Assembly: GCF_000801105.2 (NCBI RefSeq)
Contig: NC_079518.1
Coordinates: 18,952,800 to 19,016,799, forward strand
DNA length: 64,000 bases
Reading direction: 5' to 3'
From: Raphanus sativus
Lineage: Eukaryota > Streptophyta > Magnoliopsida > Brassicales > Brassicaceae
The position numbers and the translations under genes are program-made. Every line of letters begins with the position of its first letter. Within the stretch, counting starts at the first letter, position 1. The notes under the pieces were generated by a model. It did not search any database. It saw only the letters and a program-made list of their open reading frames with translations, and was not told where the DNA came from. Shown in pieces: positions 35,416-45,951 of the stretch.

Positions 35416-36491
35416 ATCGTAAACGTGGACAACAGAACTACGAGATGGCTTGATCCTCGAAAGAGGTACGTAGGCAACTCGCCAACCGGTGGGTTCAGCT
35501 ATCCCCCCGATTAAAAAGGGGGGGGGGTGGAGTGCGTACACCCGCTCGCTCCCACAATTTTCGAAAAAACTGAACTTTCGAAAACTTTCCGCAAATCAAT
35601 TCGCCTAAACGGCCTCAACAATGGATCCAGTATCCATCAAATAAATCATAAACTATCGCCCGGAAACATTCCGCGATTTCTAAAAGCCCATAATTCTTTA
35701 TGGCATAAGAAAAACAAACTTCAAAGCACTGCGAGACGTCGCTTCGTGCCTGAACATTCGTTTTTTGATTAAAACCTTCATACGCCTTCTAAACGGCATC
35801 ATATCGTTGTTGCTGATCACAACAAACGAACTCTAACGTCCTAAACAGACAAGCCACCTAAGGGTAGGCTCTTTTACATCCGACAAGGATCCCATAGCGC
35901 GCTATACAAAAAATCCAAATTTGGTTCAGCACTTCGTAAAGGAAGTAGCTCGATTCGTGCCCATACAAATCATATAAGCCGATACCACTTCGCGGATTTT
36001 AAAACGGTACGAATCAGGTTAAAATCACAAACAGGCAAAACGAAAGCCGATTTGTCATCGCACAGCCTCAGTCTGAGAGTAAACCTAGGTCTTGCCCTAA
36101 ACCCAGCCTTGCTGGTATCTTAAACATCTCATAGGCAAAGCGTCAACGACGCGAGATCCCAAAACTTGTCTCTTCACTCAAGTCTGTACGTTTCCACGAA
36201 TTTTCGCGTAAATCGTAAACCGCAGGAAAATCTCGCTTTGTACAAACTACGGATACGGTGATCGTCAGGGAGGCAGGAATGAGACGACAACTCACACCCT
36301 GCCCCTCTAACTTCGATAAACAGAAGTTCTAAACGCAAAATATTTTTTAAACGCGTACCGCGAATTCAATACAACGCCCTAAAAAGGGCAGGGATTCAAA
36401 GCCACCAACGGCCAGTCCCGAAATCATACATGATGGCCAACCAACGGCCGAAATACAATCAAAATAAAAATCCCCTCAGGGATTGATCAAC
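35416..36491 (+). other. Tat-3 3' non-coding region with conserved block
   Basis: No gene. CTACGAGATGGCTTGATCC (from 35439), AGGTACGTAGGCA and GGTTCAGCTATCCCC lie just after integrase and recur at 44892-44964 in Tat-2. The block ends in a C6 / G9-10 pair (35504-35528) able to form a hairpin. The remainder also resembles Tat-2 45290-45610 (for example GCGCTATACAAAAAATCC). Confidence 0.75.
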
Positions 36492-37593
36492 CTAGGCGTC
36501 CTCCGGGACACCGCCTTCATTCTCCGACTCACCCGAAGTAGGAACAGCCTCGCCGTCGCCCTCGCCGACCTCCTCACCGCCCTTATCCGCAACAATTCCA
36601 GCGTCCTGGACTTCTGGAATTTCCGAACTCGGGACCAGGGCACCCGAGGATGACGGGCCGGCGAGCTCCGTCGCAGTACAAGCTCCCATCTCCTCAAAAC
36701 GCTGAATCCGCCTCTTAAGACGTCGAACTTCCGAGGACTTGCTCTTCTTCTCCTCCTTCGCCTTGAGCAGCGAGCTCACAGTCTTTCCCAGATCACGCTC
36801 GAGATCGCTGATCCTAGCTTCAAGCGTCAACGTCTGGGCAGCATGAGTGCTCTCAATCGATTGAAGCACAGCCTCGGTACGCTTCAAAGTTTCCCGCGAC
36901 GAATCCAGCTCCTTGGACAAACGTGTGACCTCCAGTCCGCAATCGCCAAGCATCCCGTCGATCAACGACACAAACTGATCACACGAGAGAAGGTGAGAAT
37001 CAAGGAGTCGACAAAAGAAAAGGGTTTTCGCGAAATACCTTGGAGCGGTGTTGCGATAGTTTCACCGAAACCTCGCCTTCCTCACTCTTAGTGCCCCTTT
37101 TCCTCTTCGCTGATCCGGCAGCCCCAGTTCTTGAACGTCCCTTCGATGGTGGGACAGCGATAGACGCGGGAAGTCCCAAGACGATCTCCCTCTTCTTTTC
37201 TGGAGGAGGAGGCATGACTTCCACCGCGTCCTCCGAAACCACTATCGGAGCAAGAAGGGAGCCCTCAAGACGAGCCTGGACATCGGATGCTTGCTCCGGA
37301 ACGACGATTTCTCCAGCAGGCAAAGGGACATCGGGTCCGGAGGCTGGAATCGTCGAGCTCGGGACTGGGGTAACGTCGGGTCCAAGAGCCGGAACCGCAG
37401 GATCCGGAGCTAAAGCGACATCGGATCCAAGAGTCGGAGTCACAACAGAAGTAGCACTAGGGCCTGCCACGCTAGACTCCATATCAGCACGGCGTCGCTC
37501 CATCTTGACCTGAAAAGAACTGAACCTCTCAACAAATGCCTGCGTAAGGACAAGAGCATCCTGCGCCGGCGAGGCTTGGTTTGCTTCACTCAT
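36492..37593 (-). CDS. Tat-3 antisense gene, two exons
   Basis: Minus-strand ATG at 37593. Exon 1 (37593-37039, 185 codons) encodes a Pro/Val/Ser-rich acidic protein ending in a basic K-R-K-R-G segment. A 64-base GT-AG intron (37038-36975) with a pyrimidine-rich 3' part joins in phase to exon 2 (36974-36492), an almost continuous coiled coil with an acidic tail. Exon 2 has no ATG near its start, which supports splicing. Predicted length is about 345 residues. It lacks the N-terminal domain seen in the Tat-1 and Tat-2 antisense genes. Extra antisense ORFs are known in plant Tat elements; their function is not. Confidence 0.7.
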
Positions 37594-37687
37594 TTCGACA
37601 TCGGAATCTTTTCATTTGGAGAGGAAGCCATATTTTCTGAAATTTGAGAAGGGGAGAGTGAGTGACAAATGAGAGGGGATGGAGTGC

Positions 37688-37700
37688 TACTTATAAGAAA
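37688..37700 (-). promoter_or_regulatory. TATA box of the Tat-3 antisense gene
   Basis: On the minus strand CTTATAAGTAG lies about 100 bases upstream of the ATG at 37593 and outside the LTR. Tat-2 and Tat-1 have TATA motifs at similar places. Confidence 0.5.
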
Positions 37701-37810
37701 TCAAAGGTGGTAGAGTTTCTCGGAATAAAATATTCCTAGCCGAAAATTTCGATTTTCAAAAATCTTCCGCACATAAAATCGCTCCCGCATCTTGCATGCT
37801 GGGGGCTAAC

Positions 37811-39334
37811 TGTTGGGGTCAAAAACGGTTATCTCGAAATCAACGGCTAAGTCTATTTGTCATACGAAAGTATAAGGAAGAAACGGAAAAGCGATCTAAG
37901 TTTGGATAGGCCGGAAGACAAGGAATCCGCCTTGAAACTTCAAAGAGCCCGTTCTCCCAAACCGTGAGGACCCAGAAAACGATCAACATATCAAATCGAA
38001 GCCCTCGTCGAGACGCACGTACTGGTCGTGGCCGCCGGGCGGCTAGCCCCGCGCTGGCAGTGGCCGCCGGCGGCTAGCGCCCGTGCTGGCCGTGGCCGCC
38101 GGGCGGCTAGCCCCGTGCTGGCCGTGGCCGCCGGCGGCTAGCACCCGTTCTGGCCGTGGCCGCCGGGCGGCTAGCCCCGTGCTGGCCGTGGCCGCCGGCG
38201 GCTAGCGCCCGTGCTGGCCGTGGCCGCCGGCGGCTAGCGCCCGTGCTGGCCGTGGCCGCCGGGCGGCTAGCCCCGTGCTGGCCGTGGCCGCCAGCGGCTA
38301 GCACCCGTGCTGGCCGTGGGCCGCCGGGCGGCTAGCCCCGTGCTGGCCGTGGCCGCCGGCGGCTAGCGCCCGTGCTGGCCGTGGCCGCCGGCAGCTAGCG
38401 CCCGTGCTGGCCATGGCCGCCGGGCGGCCCCGTGCTGGCTCGGATCGTCGGATGACAAGCTTCCGTGCATAAATTCTAGGCCCTGGCCGTCAGAAGTCTG
38501 TACTTTGCGTCTTTCCCAAGTTCTCGCGGAACGAATCGTTGAGATTCCGCGTACAAAACTCCGGTTCTTACTCCAATCTGGGTCCGCCGGAAAAACTTCG
38601 GATACTCGTAAGATACCGACAGGAAGGAAGATCTTAAATTCTTCGTACGAAACAGCGATGGTTATCTTAAGACACCACTCGTCTCAACTCTACGAACGAA
38701 TGAAGAACTTCCGAAGAAATCGTAGAAAACAACGGAAGTCCTGGAAACGGCCCGAAAGGGACTAAACACGATCGGACAGTCCGTTTACGATTATCTGAGA
38801 TAGATACGACGATTTACGTTTATCTTTACATAACAAGATAAATGCTAAAATTCCGGAAAGACAAAATGTCAAGTTTCCCGATGGAAGCCGACGAAAATGG
38901 AAAGAAGCCCGCCTTGCGGCCCTGAAGGAGAATAGACCGTCATAAAGAAGGAGTATATAAAGGAGCTCGGGGAGAGGAAGAAAGGCAGAGCGAAAATCTC
39001 AGAGAGAGAGCAAATCCGAAACTTAGGGACTTAGAGAATTCCTGCTAGCTTAGGACTTAGGAGTTAGACTAGCGGAGCAAAGCTTAGAACGTTTTGTCTC
39101 TTTTGTTTCCGTTGTTTTTTCGCTTCAGCGTTTCTCTACTTCCCTTTTTCGGAAGAATATTGTACCATCTATTCAATAAAACGCCTTAGTGCAATTTTTC
39201 CGCTACGTTGCTTTATTCTATCAATTTCGTTTGGTTATCGCAGAGAATCCGAGCCTTCAGGGAAAACTAGGTTTACTTAGTTTTCCTTCGATTAAACTTA
39301 ACTAAAATCGACAGTGCGAACTTCGGTTCCCACA
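37811..39334 (+). repeat. Tat-3 3' LTR
   Basis: 1524 bp, co-linear with 30059-31452. TATATAAA at 38954-38961. It is followed by the GCAGT duplication and the resumed Tat-2 protease. The purine-rich GCTGGGGGCTAAC just before it is a possible plus-strand primer. Confidence 0.92.
38025..38440 (+). repeat. GC-rich minisatellite in Tat-3 3' LTR
   Basis: About 13 units of the 32/33-bp repeat, against about nine in the 5' LTR of the same element, so the array has changed length since or during insertion. Confidence 0.9.
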
Positions 39335-39339
39335 GCAGT

Positions 39340-39589
39340 CCCGTCCACTTACCACCTCGGCGTCAAGTGTCCAACACCAACTGGAACGGCGGTAATCTGG
39401 GGAAGCCAAAAACAATCGCGACTCTGCTTCCTAGCCGAACATAAACTTTGCAGCAATCGGAACGCCCCAGTAGCTAACCCGAAGCGAACCAAGAAGAACC
39501 TGAGTATCTCCGAGAACTCAGCAAAAAACAACTCGGATTCGTCCGAACAGGCCACGACTCAGGACAGTGGGAAAATCCTCGAGTCCATC
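39340..39589 (+). pseudogene. pol: Tat-2 protease, part 2
   Basis: Resumes V-P-S-T-Y-H-L-G, the counterpart of I-P-S-T-F-H-L in Tat-3, in the frame left at 30053. A Lys/Ser/Asn-rich linker follows until NA-4 interrupts it at 39589. The exact fit of frame and homology across the Tat-3 insertion confirms the nesting. Confidence 0.88.
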
Positions 39590-40573
39590 TGATAGAACCA
39601 AAATCGGGATCACTCTTTCGGTAAGGTTGATATGGACTCTGATCCGGAAGGATAGAGAACTGGTGGGATGAATGGTGACACAATGGGATGCGGAAAGGCC
39701 CAATGATACTACCAGACTTCAAATGTTGCCGGATGTGACGCACCGGTCCAACAAAGGAAGGATCGAGACTTGGAGATAACCTCACCAAGAAACTAGAAAT
39801 GTTCTTGACAAAGAACAGAGAGTAAAACTCATAAAAAAGAAAGGAAATTCGTTGGTTGCATTGCCATGACAAAGAGTTACATTTTATAGTGTTTCTAGTC
39901 AAAAGAAATAAAGAAAAAATGATGAAAACAATACATAGAAAATGCAAACTTGACCAGATCTGGTCAAGGAACGAAAATTGAGTTTGACTGCAAGTGAACC
40001 CTTCAAATTCTTCTGTCCAGGTTCAATGAACCTGAAGCATGAACTGCGGACTGGACCAGAACACACGCCGGACAGTCCAAAGTGGCCAGAAATGAAGTGT
40101 CGTGGTCTATCTTCAAATCCACTCGTCCAAATCCAATTCTGCCACGACCAATCTTCTTAAAATGACAAACAGTACGGGAAAGCCGAGATCCAGTTCGGGA
40201 GATTCGGTCGTCTGGTCGTGGGTTTTGGTGAAGCTCCAAACTGGTCGTACGGGCGGTACGCGCGGTACAGTACTGAAATGGGGTGCTATGAACTGGAGAA
40301 GAATTGGTGCGTTCGTTTTGGATTCTGTCTCGACCGTTCATCATGAAATGGAGATCAGTATGGGGAAGACAAAATCCAGTACGGTAAAATCGGTCATCTG
40401 GCCATGGTTCCAGCAAAAGCTCCCTTCCGGATGCATGCGGGACGGTCCAGTACAGTGTCCGGTCAGTCTGTTCAGTATGGTGAAAATCATGAACCTCGGT
40501 TGAAATGTTCAGAACGTCCTGAACTCCATGCTGAGCTGGTTCCATGTACTGATCCGTGGACCGGGGTCTATCA
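39590..40573 (-). repeat. NA-4 3' LTR (left copy)
   Basis: TGATAGAACC ... GGGTCTATCA. Contains a 180-codon minus-strand open frame, in continuity with the frame that crosses the polypurine tract. Confidence 0.93.
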
Positions 40574-40592
40574 TTCCCTCCCTCTTCAAAAG
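40574..40592 (-). promoter_or_regulatory. NA-4 polypurine tract
   Basis: On the minus strand GAAGAGGGAGGGAA abuts the LTR start. The tract itself encodes N-P-F-E-E-G in the overlapping frame. NA-5 has the same arrangement. Confidence 0.8.
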
Positions 40593-40733
40593 GATTTGTC
40601 CTCAAATCCAAAGTACCTATATCAAAAAGAGATGAATCAGATACAAAGGAATTAAAATTACTGGAAAATTCAGGGAATGAAAAATATGGACAGAAACTTC
40701 CTTGGAGTTTAGAAGTCCTTTTCATCAAGTAAG

Positions 40734-43304
40734 TCAAGTCCTTTGGCATCCATCATTGCTTGCTTTCCTTAGAAACTGATCATGCTTATCCTGTTCATCC
40801 AAAACAACTAGAGAAACCACATCAAATCTGACAAAGAAATAATCAAAGGGTTTCTCTATCCTTAAGACATCATAAACAGGATCAAAGCTCTTAGGAAAAT
40901 TATCAAGAACGTGGGCAAGCATCAAGCAAGTAAACTGAGTGCCAAAAATCGGTTTATCAAATTCAAAATCAGGCCAAGGTGTGAAACTGCTAGGAAAAGA
41001 ATGAGATAATGCCAAATTTGTAAAATTCTTATCATGAACGAAATCAAAAGAATTCTTTGGCCTAAGCAATTTCGGTTCATGCTTGTTCCTACACCAAATC
41101 TCTTTCAAAGCACAGCTCAATGAAAACAATTCATGAAAAGGTTCAAGCAAAATGTTTTTCAACCAAGTAAAGACTTGTTTTTGCTTAGAAATTCTCAGTT
41201 TCAAAACATTTTCATGAAGAGCAGAGATAATCAACTCATGATCCTTACAGTGCTTTTGGTTTGGACAGGAGGTGGACTGAGGAGACACCTTTGGTTCATG
41301 GAGGATCGGTTTTGGCTCAGGTCGTTCCCTTCTTGGGCATGAATCTCCTTTAGAAATCTTGTACTCGCGGATAGATGGGCTGGAGAACCTCCGATTTGAA
41401 AAATTCATATCTCCTTTATCCGCGAAGATTTTCAAGTAATTCCAAGCCTCAGAGAATCCTTTGTGAGTTAGCCTTCCAGGAAAATTGGTTTCATGACAAA
41501 AGACCATCTGAAAGTCGAGATACCCTTCGTGGACTGAACCTCTGTCGCTGGCATCTCCAAGATAGCCGGTTTGGACAACAATGCTTCTCCAAAACTCAGG
41601 CTGTTGGGCACGATTAATGCTTTCATTCAGAGGCTGAACCTGTCTTTCCTGGATACTCAAAACAAACACTAAAAGACCAGGATCATATGTGCAAGAGAGA
41701 TACTTGTTCAAATCAAAACTCAAGATATCTTTTCCAAGAACAAGTAGCACACATTTCAGCCTTTCAAGATGCTCATCAAAGTAGATATTACAAACCAAAA
41801 TTTTCTCAAGACATGCAACAATATTAGACATTTTCAGAATGTGCATATCCTGCTCAACATCTGAACACACAAGCTTAAGTTCAGATTGAGAAACATTTAC
41901 CAAAGAATTAAGAGACTTATCAAAGAATGTGTTGTAAACCAAAATATCATCAAGGCTCAAAACAACACATTGATCACGAGATGATCTCAAAAGATGCCAA
42001 GTTTTATCAGTTTCAAAACACACAAGATCAGGCTGCAAAACATAATCACAAGAATCAAGATCACAAAAATCATTTTCAGTTCTAAGTGATTCATGTTCCA
42101 GCAACTTCTTAACCAAAATTTCGTCCAAGGCACAAGAGGATGCAAATAAATTATCAGTGATCAGTGCATGAATATAAGAACTCAGATCAAAGTCATTTCC
42201 TTTGAAAACAAACGAATCAAAAGAGTTTCTAGCACAGAAATCGGTTTGTTGCAAACTATGATCAAATGACTTTTCAAGAGAATGAAAACCTTTGTTGTGT
42301 TCCAAGAACTGATCAAAGCTCAAAATAATTCCATAATTGATGCCATTGACATTTTGAAAACATTGTTGATCAAGAAGTTCATCAGGTTTAAAATTTTCAA
42401 AAGAATTAATTATGTTTTCAAAAACAGATTTTGAAACACAAAATTCTTTCATCTTGTCAAGACCAAAACGAGTCACATCATGAGAACTGATCTTGACAAA
42501 CATTTCAGGCAGAGAATTAAGCAAATCAGAGTTCTCACTGTGCTTTTGAAGATCAGGAGACAAAGGGAGAGGAGATGTGCCGGATTCAAAGCATAGATGA
42601 CTCTCCATAGCTATGGGTGTGATGCTTGTTGCTTCCTCATCAAAGACTGGACCAAGTTCGTCCTCCTCATCAAAGATAGGACCTAGATCATCATCCAAAG
42701 GTGTCCTAGTGCCATGAAGTCGTCCATGATGTGGATGGTTGAATGGTTCTTCCTCAAAAACCTGTGGAGACAAAACAAGACTACTCGGGAGCTCCGGTTG
42801 CAAAACAGTTAGTTCTACATTAGCTTGCTCATTTTCAAACACAAACTCAGGTTCAAGAGAGGGAAGATCACATTTATCCTCACAAGTGATCAAGCTTTCA
42901 ATTAGCTCTTCATCAGATTCATCATAAATGGGTAAAGAATCTGAAAAATCTTTAAGCTTTTCAAAATGGTTTTCAGATTCACCTTGAGTTTTCTCACTAA
43001 TGAACAAGGATGGCTCAGCTACATGTGCACGTGTGGATGTGCTCTTCTTGTGGCTCTTGCTGACGTCCTTGAGGGCTTGCATCATTCCCTTCTCAAAGTT
43101 GTCACAGATCTCTTGGACATCAAACTGAAAGGATCGCCTCTTTGGATCAGCCACATCTTTGACCTTTTCTTTGCACCTTTGGTTTGGCTTTTCCTGCACA
43201 CTAACAAACTCATCAAAATTGTTCAAAGAATATTTAAATGGAGTTTGAGAGACAGATGGTCGTGGGGAGTTCTTCTTGCTACTTTGCCTTAGAAGACCAA
43301 ACAT
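40734..43304 (-). CDS. NA-4 856-residue protein of unknown function
   Basis: One uninterrupted minus-strand frame from the ATG at 43304 to 40734. The N-terminal 120 residues are basic and polar (S-K-S-H-K-K-S-T-S-T). Residues about 170-240 hold an acidic repeat, P-L-D-D-D-L-G-P-I-F-D-E-E-D then L-G-P-V-F-D-E-E. The rest is rich in Asp, Leu, Phe and Ser with many D-Q-F-L, F-D-K and L-V-C-type segments. I see no zinc knuckle, D-T-G, Y-x-D-D or integrase motif. NA-5 encodes a clear relative, so the protein is older than either insertion. It may derive from the gag-RT spacer of a larger Ty3/gypsy polyprotein (inference). Confidence 0.75.
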   Translation of the reverse strand: MFGLLRQSSKKNSPRPSVSQTPFKYSLNNFDEFVSVQEKPNQRCKEKVKDVADPKRRSFQFDVQEICDNFEKGMMQALKDVSKSHKKSTSTRAHVAEPSLFISEKTQGESENHFEKLKDFSDSLPIYDESDEELIESLITCEDKCDLPSLEPEFVFENEQANVELTVLQPELPSSLVLSPQVFEEEPFNHPHHGRLHGTRTPLDDDLGPIFDEEDELGPVFDEEATSITPIAMESHLCFESGTSPLPLSPDLQKHSENSDLLNSLPEMFVKISSHDVTRFGLDKMKEFCVSKSVFENIINSFENFKPDELLDQQCFQNVNGINYGIILSFDQFLEHNKGFHSLEKSFDHSLQQTDFCARNSFDSFVFKGNDFDLSSYIHALITDNLFASSCALDEILVKKLLEHESLRTENDFCDLDSCDYVLQPDLVCFETDKTWHLLRSSRDQCVVLSLDDILVYNTFFDKSLNSLVNVSQSELKLVCSDVEQDMHILKMSNIVACLEKILVCNIYFDEHLERLKCVLLVLGKDILSFDLNKYLSCTYDPGLLVFVLSIQERQVQPLNESINRAQQPEFWRSIVVQTGYLGDASDRGSVHEGYLDFQMVFCHETNFPGRLTHKGFSEAWNYLKIFADKGDMNFSNRRFSSPSIREYKISKGDSCPRRERPEPKPILHEPKVSPQSTSCPNQKHCKDHELIISALHENVLKLRISKQKQVFTWLKNILLEPFHELFSLSCALKEIWCRNKHEPKLLRPKNSFDFVHDKNFTNLALSHSFPSSFTPWPDFEFDKPIFGTQFTCLMLAHVLDNFPKSFDPVYDVLRIEKPFDYFFVRFDVVSLVVLDEQDKHDQFLRKASNDGCQRT

Positions 43305-43799
43305 CTTAACCTGAAAATCTCAACACAAAAGTTAGATAAAAAATCTCACACTCTCAAGTGTTTGATCCTCACCCACACAAGTGTTTTCTCTCAGATTTTA
43401 TGGTGATCACACAGTTTCTTCTCAAGGTTCTAAGAGAACAGATCAAAGAATCCCAATGGGCAAATCCAAGCAAGATCAAAGGTTTAAGATAGAAAGGTAA
43501 GAGATTGTGATTTGGGAACTTTGAATCTTTTTTTCAAGATTCTCTTCGGCCAGCAGGCTTTCTCTTCCACCACCTCACCACAAACAATCAAACTTTGAAT
43601 CTTTTTTTTTTTTTTTTTTTATAATCTTTCTTTTTTTTTTTTTTTTTTACACAGCATAAACTTAGATCTTTTTTTTTTTTTATGGGGGTAATGAGGGGCC
43701 CGGGTTCAAGATAGATAGATGAAGAAGTGTTTAGAAGAAATGGAGAGATGAGAAAATGGATAGAAAAAGAGTTACCGGAAGAGTGGCTCTGATACCACT
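43305..43799 (-). other. NA-4 leader with two poly(T) tracts and Met primer site
   Basis: GGCTCTGATACCA at 43785-43797 is, on the minus strand, TGGTATCAGAGCC, complementary to initiator Met tRNA. Two T runs of about 20 bases lie at 43597-43618 and 43628-43647. The segment CGGCCAGCAGGCTTTCTC near 43550 recurs in NA-5. No coding. Confidence 0.8.
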
Positions 43800-44783
43800 T
43801 GATAGAACCAAAATCGGGATCACTCTTTCGGTAAGGTTGATATGGACTCTGATCCGGAAGGATAGAGAACTGGTGGGATGAATGGTGACACAATGGGATG
43901 CGGAAAGGCCCAATGATACTACCAGACTTCAAATGTTGCCGGATGTGACGCACCGGTCCAACAAAGGAAGGATCGAGACTTGGAGATAACCTCACCAAGA
44001 AACTAGAAATGTTTTTGACAAAGAACAGAGAGTAAAACTCATAAAAAAGAAAGGAAATTCGTTGGTTGCATTGCCATGACAAAGAGTTACATTTTATAGT
44101 GTTTCTAGTCAAAAGAAATAAAGAAAAAATGATGAAAACAATACATAGAAAATGCAAACTTGACCAGATCTGGTCAAGGCACGAAAATTGAGTTTGACTG
44201 CAAGTGAACCCTTCAAATTCTTCTGTCCAGGTTCAATGAACCTGAAGCATGAACTGCGGACTGGACCAGAACACACGCCGGACAGTCCAAAGTGGCCAGA
44301 AATGAAGTGTCGTGGTCTATCTTCAAATCCACTCGTCCAAATCCAATTCTGCCACGACCAATCTTCTTAAAATGACAAACAGTACGGGAAAGCCGAGATC
44401 CAGTTCGGGAGATTCGGTCGTCTGGTCGTGGGTTTTGGTGAAGCTCCAAACTGGTCGTACGGGCGGTACGCGCGGTACAGTACTGAAATGGGGTGCTATG
44501 AACTGGAGAAGAATTGGTGCGTTCGTTTTGGATTCTGTCTCGACCGTTCATCATGAAATGGAGATCAGTATGGGGAAGACAAAATCCAGTACGGTAAAAT
44601 CGGTCATCTGGCCATGGTTCCAGCAAAAGCTCCCTTCCGGATGCATGCGGGACGGTCCAGTACAGTGTCCGGTCAGTCTGTCCAGTATGGTGAAAATCAT
44701 GAACCTCGGTTGAAATGTTCAGAACGTCCTGAACTCCATGCTGAGCTGGTTCCATGTACTGATCCGTGGACCGGGGTCTATCA
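43800..44783 (-). repeat. NA-4 5' LTR (right copy)
   Basis: Near-identical to 39590-40573. Directly followed by CCATC and the resumed Tat-2 sequence. Confidence 0.93.
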
Positions 44784-44788
44784 CCATC

Positions 44789-44869
44789 GCCGAGAAAACG
44801 GATGACCTAACTCCCAACGCGACCGCCGACTTACCCGAAACAGTCAAGGCACCGGAAATCGTGGAGTAG
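44789..44869 (+). pseudogene. pol: Tat-2 protease tail and stop
   Basis: In phase with 39340-39589 once NA-4 is removed. 26 codons of acidic/polar sequence (A-E-K-T-D-D-L ... E-I-V-E) then TAG at 44867-44869. Downstream is the conserved 3' non-coding block that follows integrase in Tat-3. Hence RT, RNase H and integrase were lost between protease and this point before NA-4 arrived. Confidence 0.8.
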
Positions 44870-45951
44870 TAGCAACCGCGACAGGAACAGAACTACGAGA
44901 TGGCTTGATCCTCGCAAGAGGTACGTAGGCAGCTCGTCGCAACCCGACGAGTTCAGCTATCCCCCTCACCAAAAGGGGGGGGGGAGATGGAGACAAATAT
45001 CCTTCTACTCCCGCAAAAATACTTTTCACATGTACTCTATATTACAAATTTTTCAATTCAAATGCTTACTCAACGCATAAACATTACGGAAAACGAAAAT
45101 CATATCTTTGAGGAACGCGAGACGTCGTTAGTTCCCAAAAAGTCTTGATTCTCCATTCTCCTCCAAACAGTCCATCCGCGACTCTAAAAACTCTACCAAA
45201 CAGTCCATCCGCGACTCTAAAATTCATTTCCGTCGATTGGCCCTGACGGAAAAACATAGAAACGTTTCACTCAATCAAATTCGTAGTCTGGCTTCTAATG
45301 GAGTCCTCTTGCATCTGACAAGGATATCATAGCGCGCTATACAAAAAATCCAAATTTTGGTTAGCTCTTCGTAAAGGAAGTAGCTCGACTCGTATCCAAA
45401 CGAATCATATAAGCCGATAAGCACTTCGCAGATTCTAAAACGGTACGAGTCAGGTCGAAATCGCAAACAGGCGAAACGAAAGCCGATTTGTCATCGCACA
45501 GCTTCAGTCCGAAAGTAGACCTAGGTCTTGCCCTAAACCCGGCCTTGCTGGTATCTAAGACATCTCATAGGCATAAGTATCCAGAATACGAGATCCCAAA
45601 ATTTGCCTCTTATCGCTTACAAACCTAACGTTCGCTACAAAGTAACCTACGGATCTAGCGACAAAAAAAAAGAGATTGAATACGAAGTGACTACACGTAT
45701 TCAAACCCTCTACACTTGATGAAAGTATAAATCAAAACGCATAATTCATAAAAAGCATTTACAACAGGGATTCGAAAGCCACCAACGGCCGATCCCGGAA
45801 AACACAAAGTCACGCGACCTCCTAAGGGTCGCAACACATACATACAAACGGCCACACTTGGCCTATCACAAATTATAGTCGAATGCATAACAGTCGGTTA
45901 GAGATATTCCGAACGAGGAGTCGGGCTGGTCGACCTCTTCACCCCCGTCGC
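44870..45951 (+). other. Tat-2 3' non-coding region with conserved block
   Basis: CTACGAGATGGCTTGATCC, AGGTACGTAGGCA and GTTCAGCTATCCCC near 44892-44964, then a C5/G9 potential hairpin (44960-44985), as in Tat-3. The rest has no supportable gene and is related to Tat-3 35870-36130. Confidence 0.75.

Larger units (their letters stand above)
30059..39334 (+). mobile_element. Tat-3, gag-less Tat-type element with pol
   Basis: GCAGT at 30054-30058 and 39335-39339 is the target duplication. LTRs of 1394 and 1524 bp flank a primer site, then within 45 bases a protease-RT frame, RNase H, aRH, integrase, conserved 3' block and antisense gene. The gag gene is absent: the primer site is followed almost at once by protease. 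Its LTR resembles the Tat-2 LTR at both ends and in its minisatellite but has diverged in between. Two frameshifts break pol. It is inserted in the Tat-2 protease. Confidence 0.92.
39590..44783 (-). mobile_element. NA-4, young non-autonomous LTR element
   Basis: 5194 bp with 984-bp LTRs and target duplication CCATC (39585-39589 and 44784-44788). Minus orientation: primer site complementary to initiator Met tRNA at the right, polypurine tract at the left. The only long gene is an 856-codon frame; no gag core, protease, RT, RNase H or integrase motif is visible. The LTRs differ at three positions (for example 39801/44011), about 0.3 percent, so insertion was recent. Inserted in the Tat-2 protease tail. 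Confidence 0.92.

Noticed and set aside
41133..41617. Plus-strand frames opposite the NA-4 protein
   Set aside because: They are shadows of a clearly coding minus-strand frame.
44213..44755. 180-codon frame in the NA-4 right LTR as a separate gene
   Set aside because: It is the LTR copy of the frame that continues from the internal region at the left end. At the 5' LTR it has no upstream coding context.
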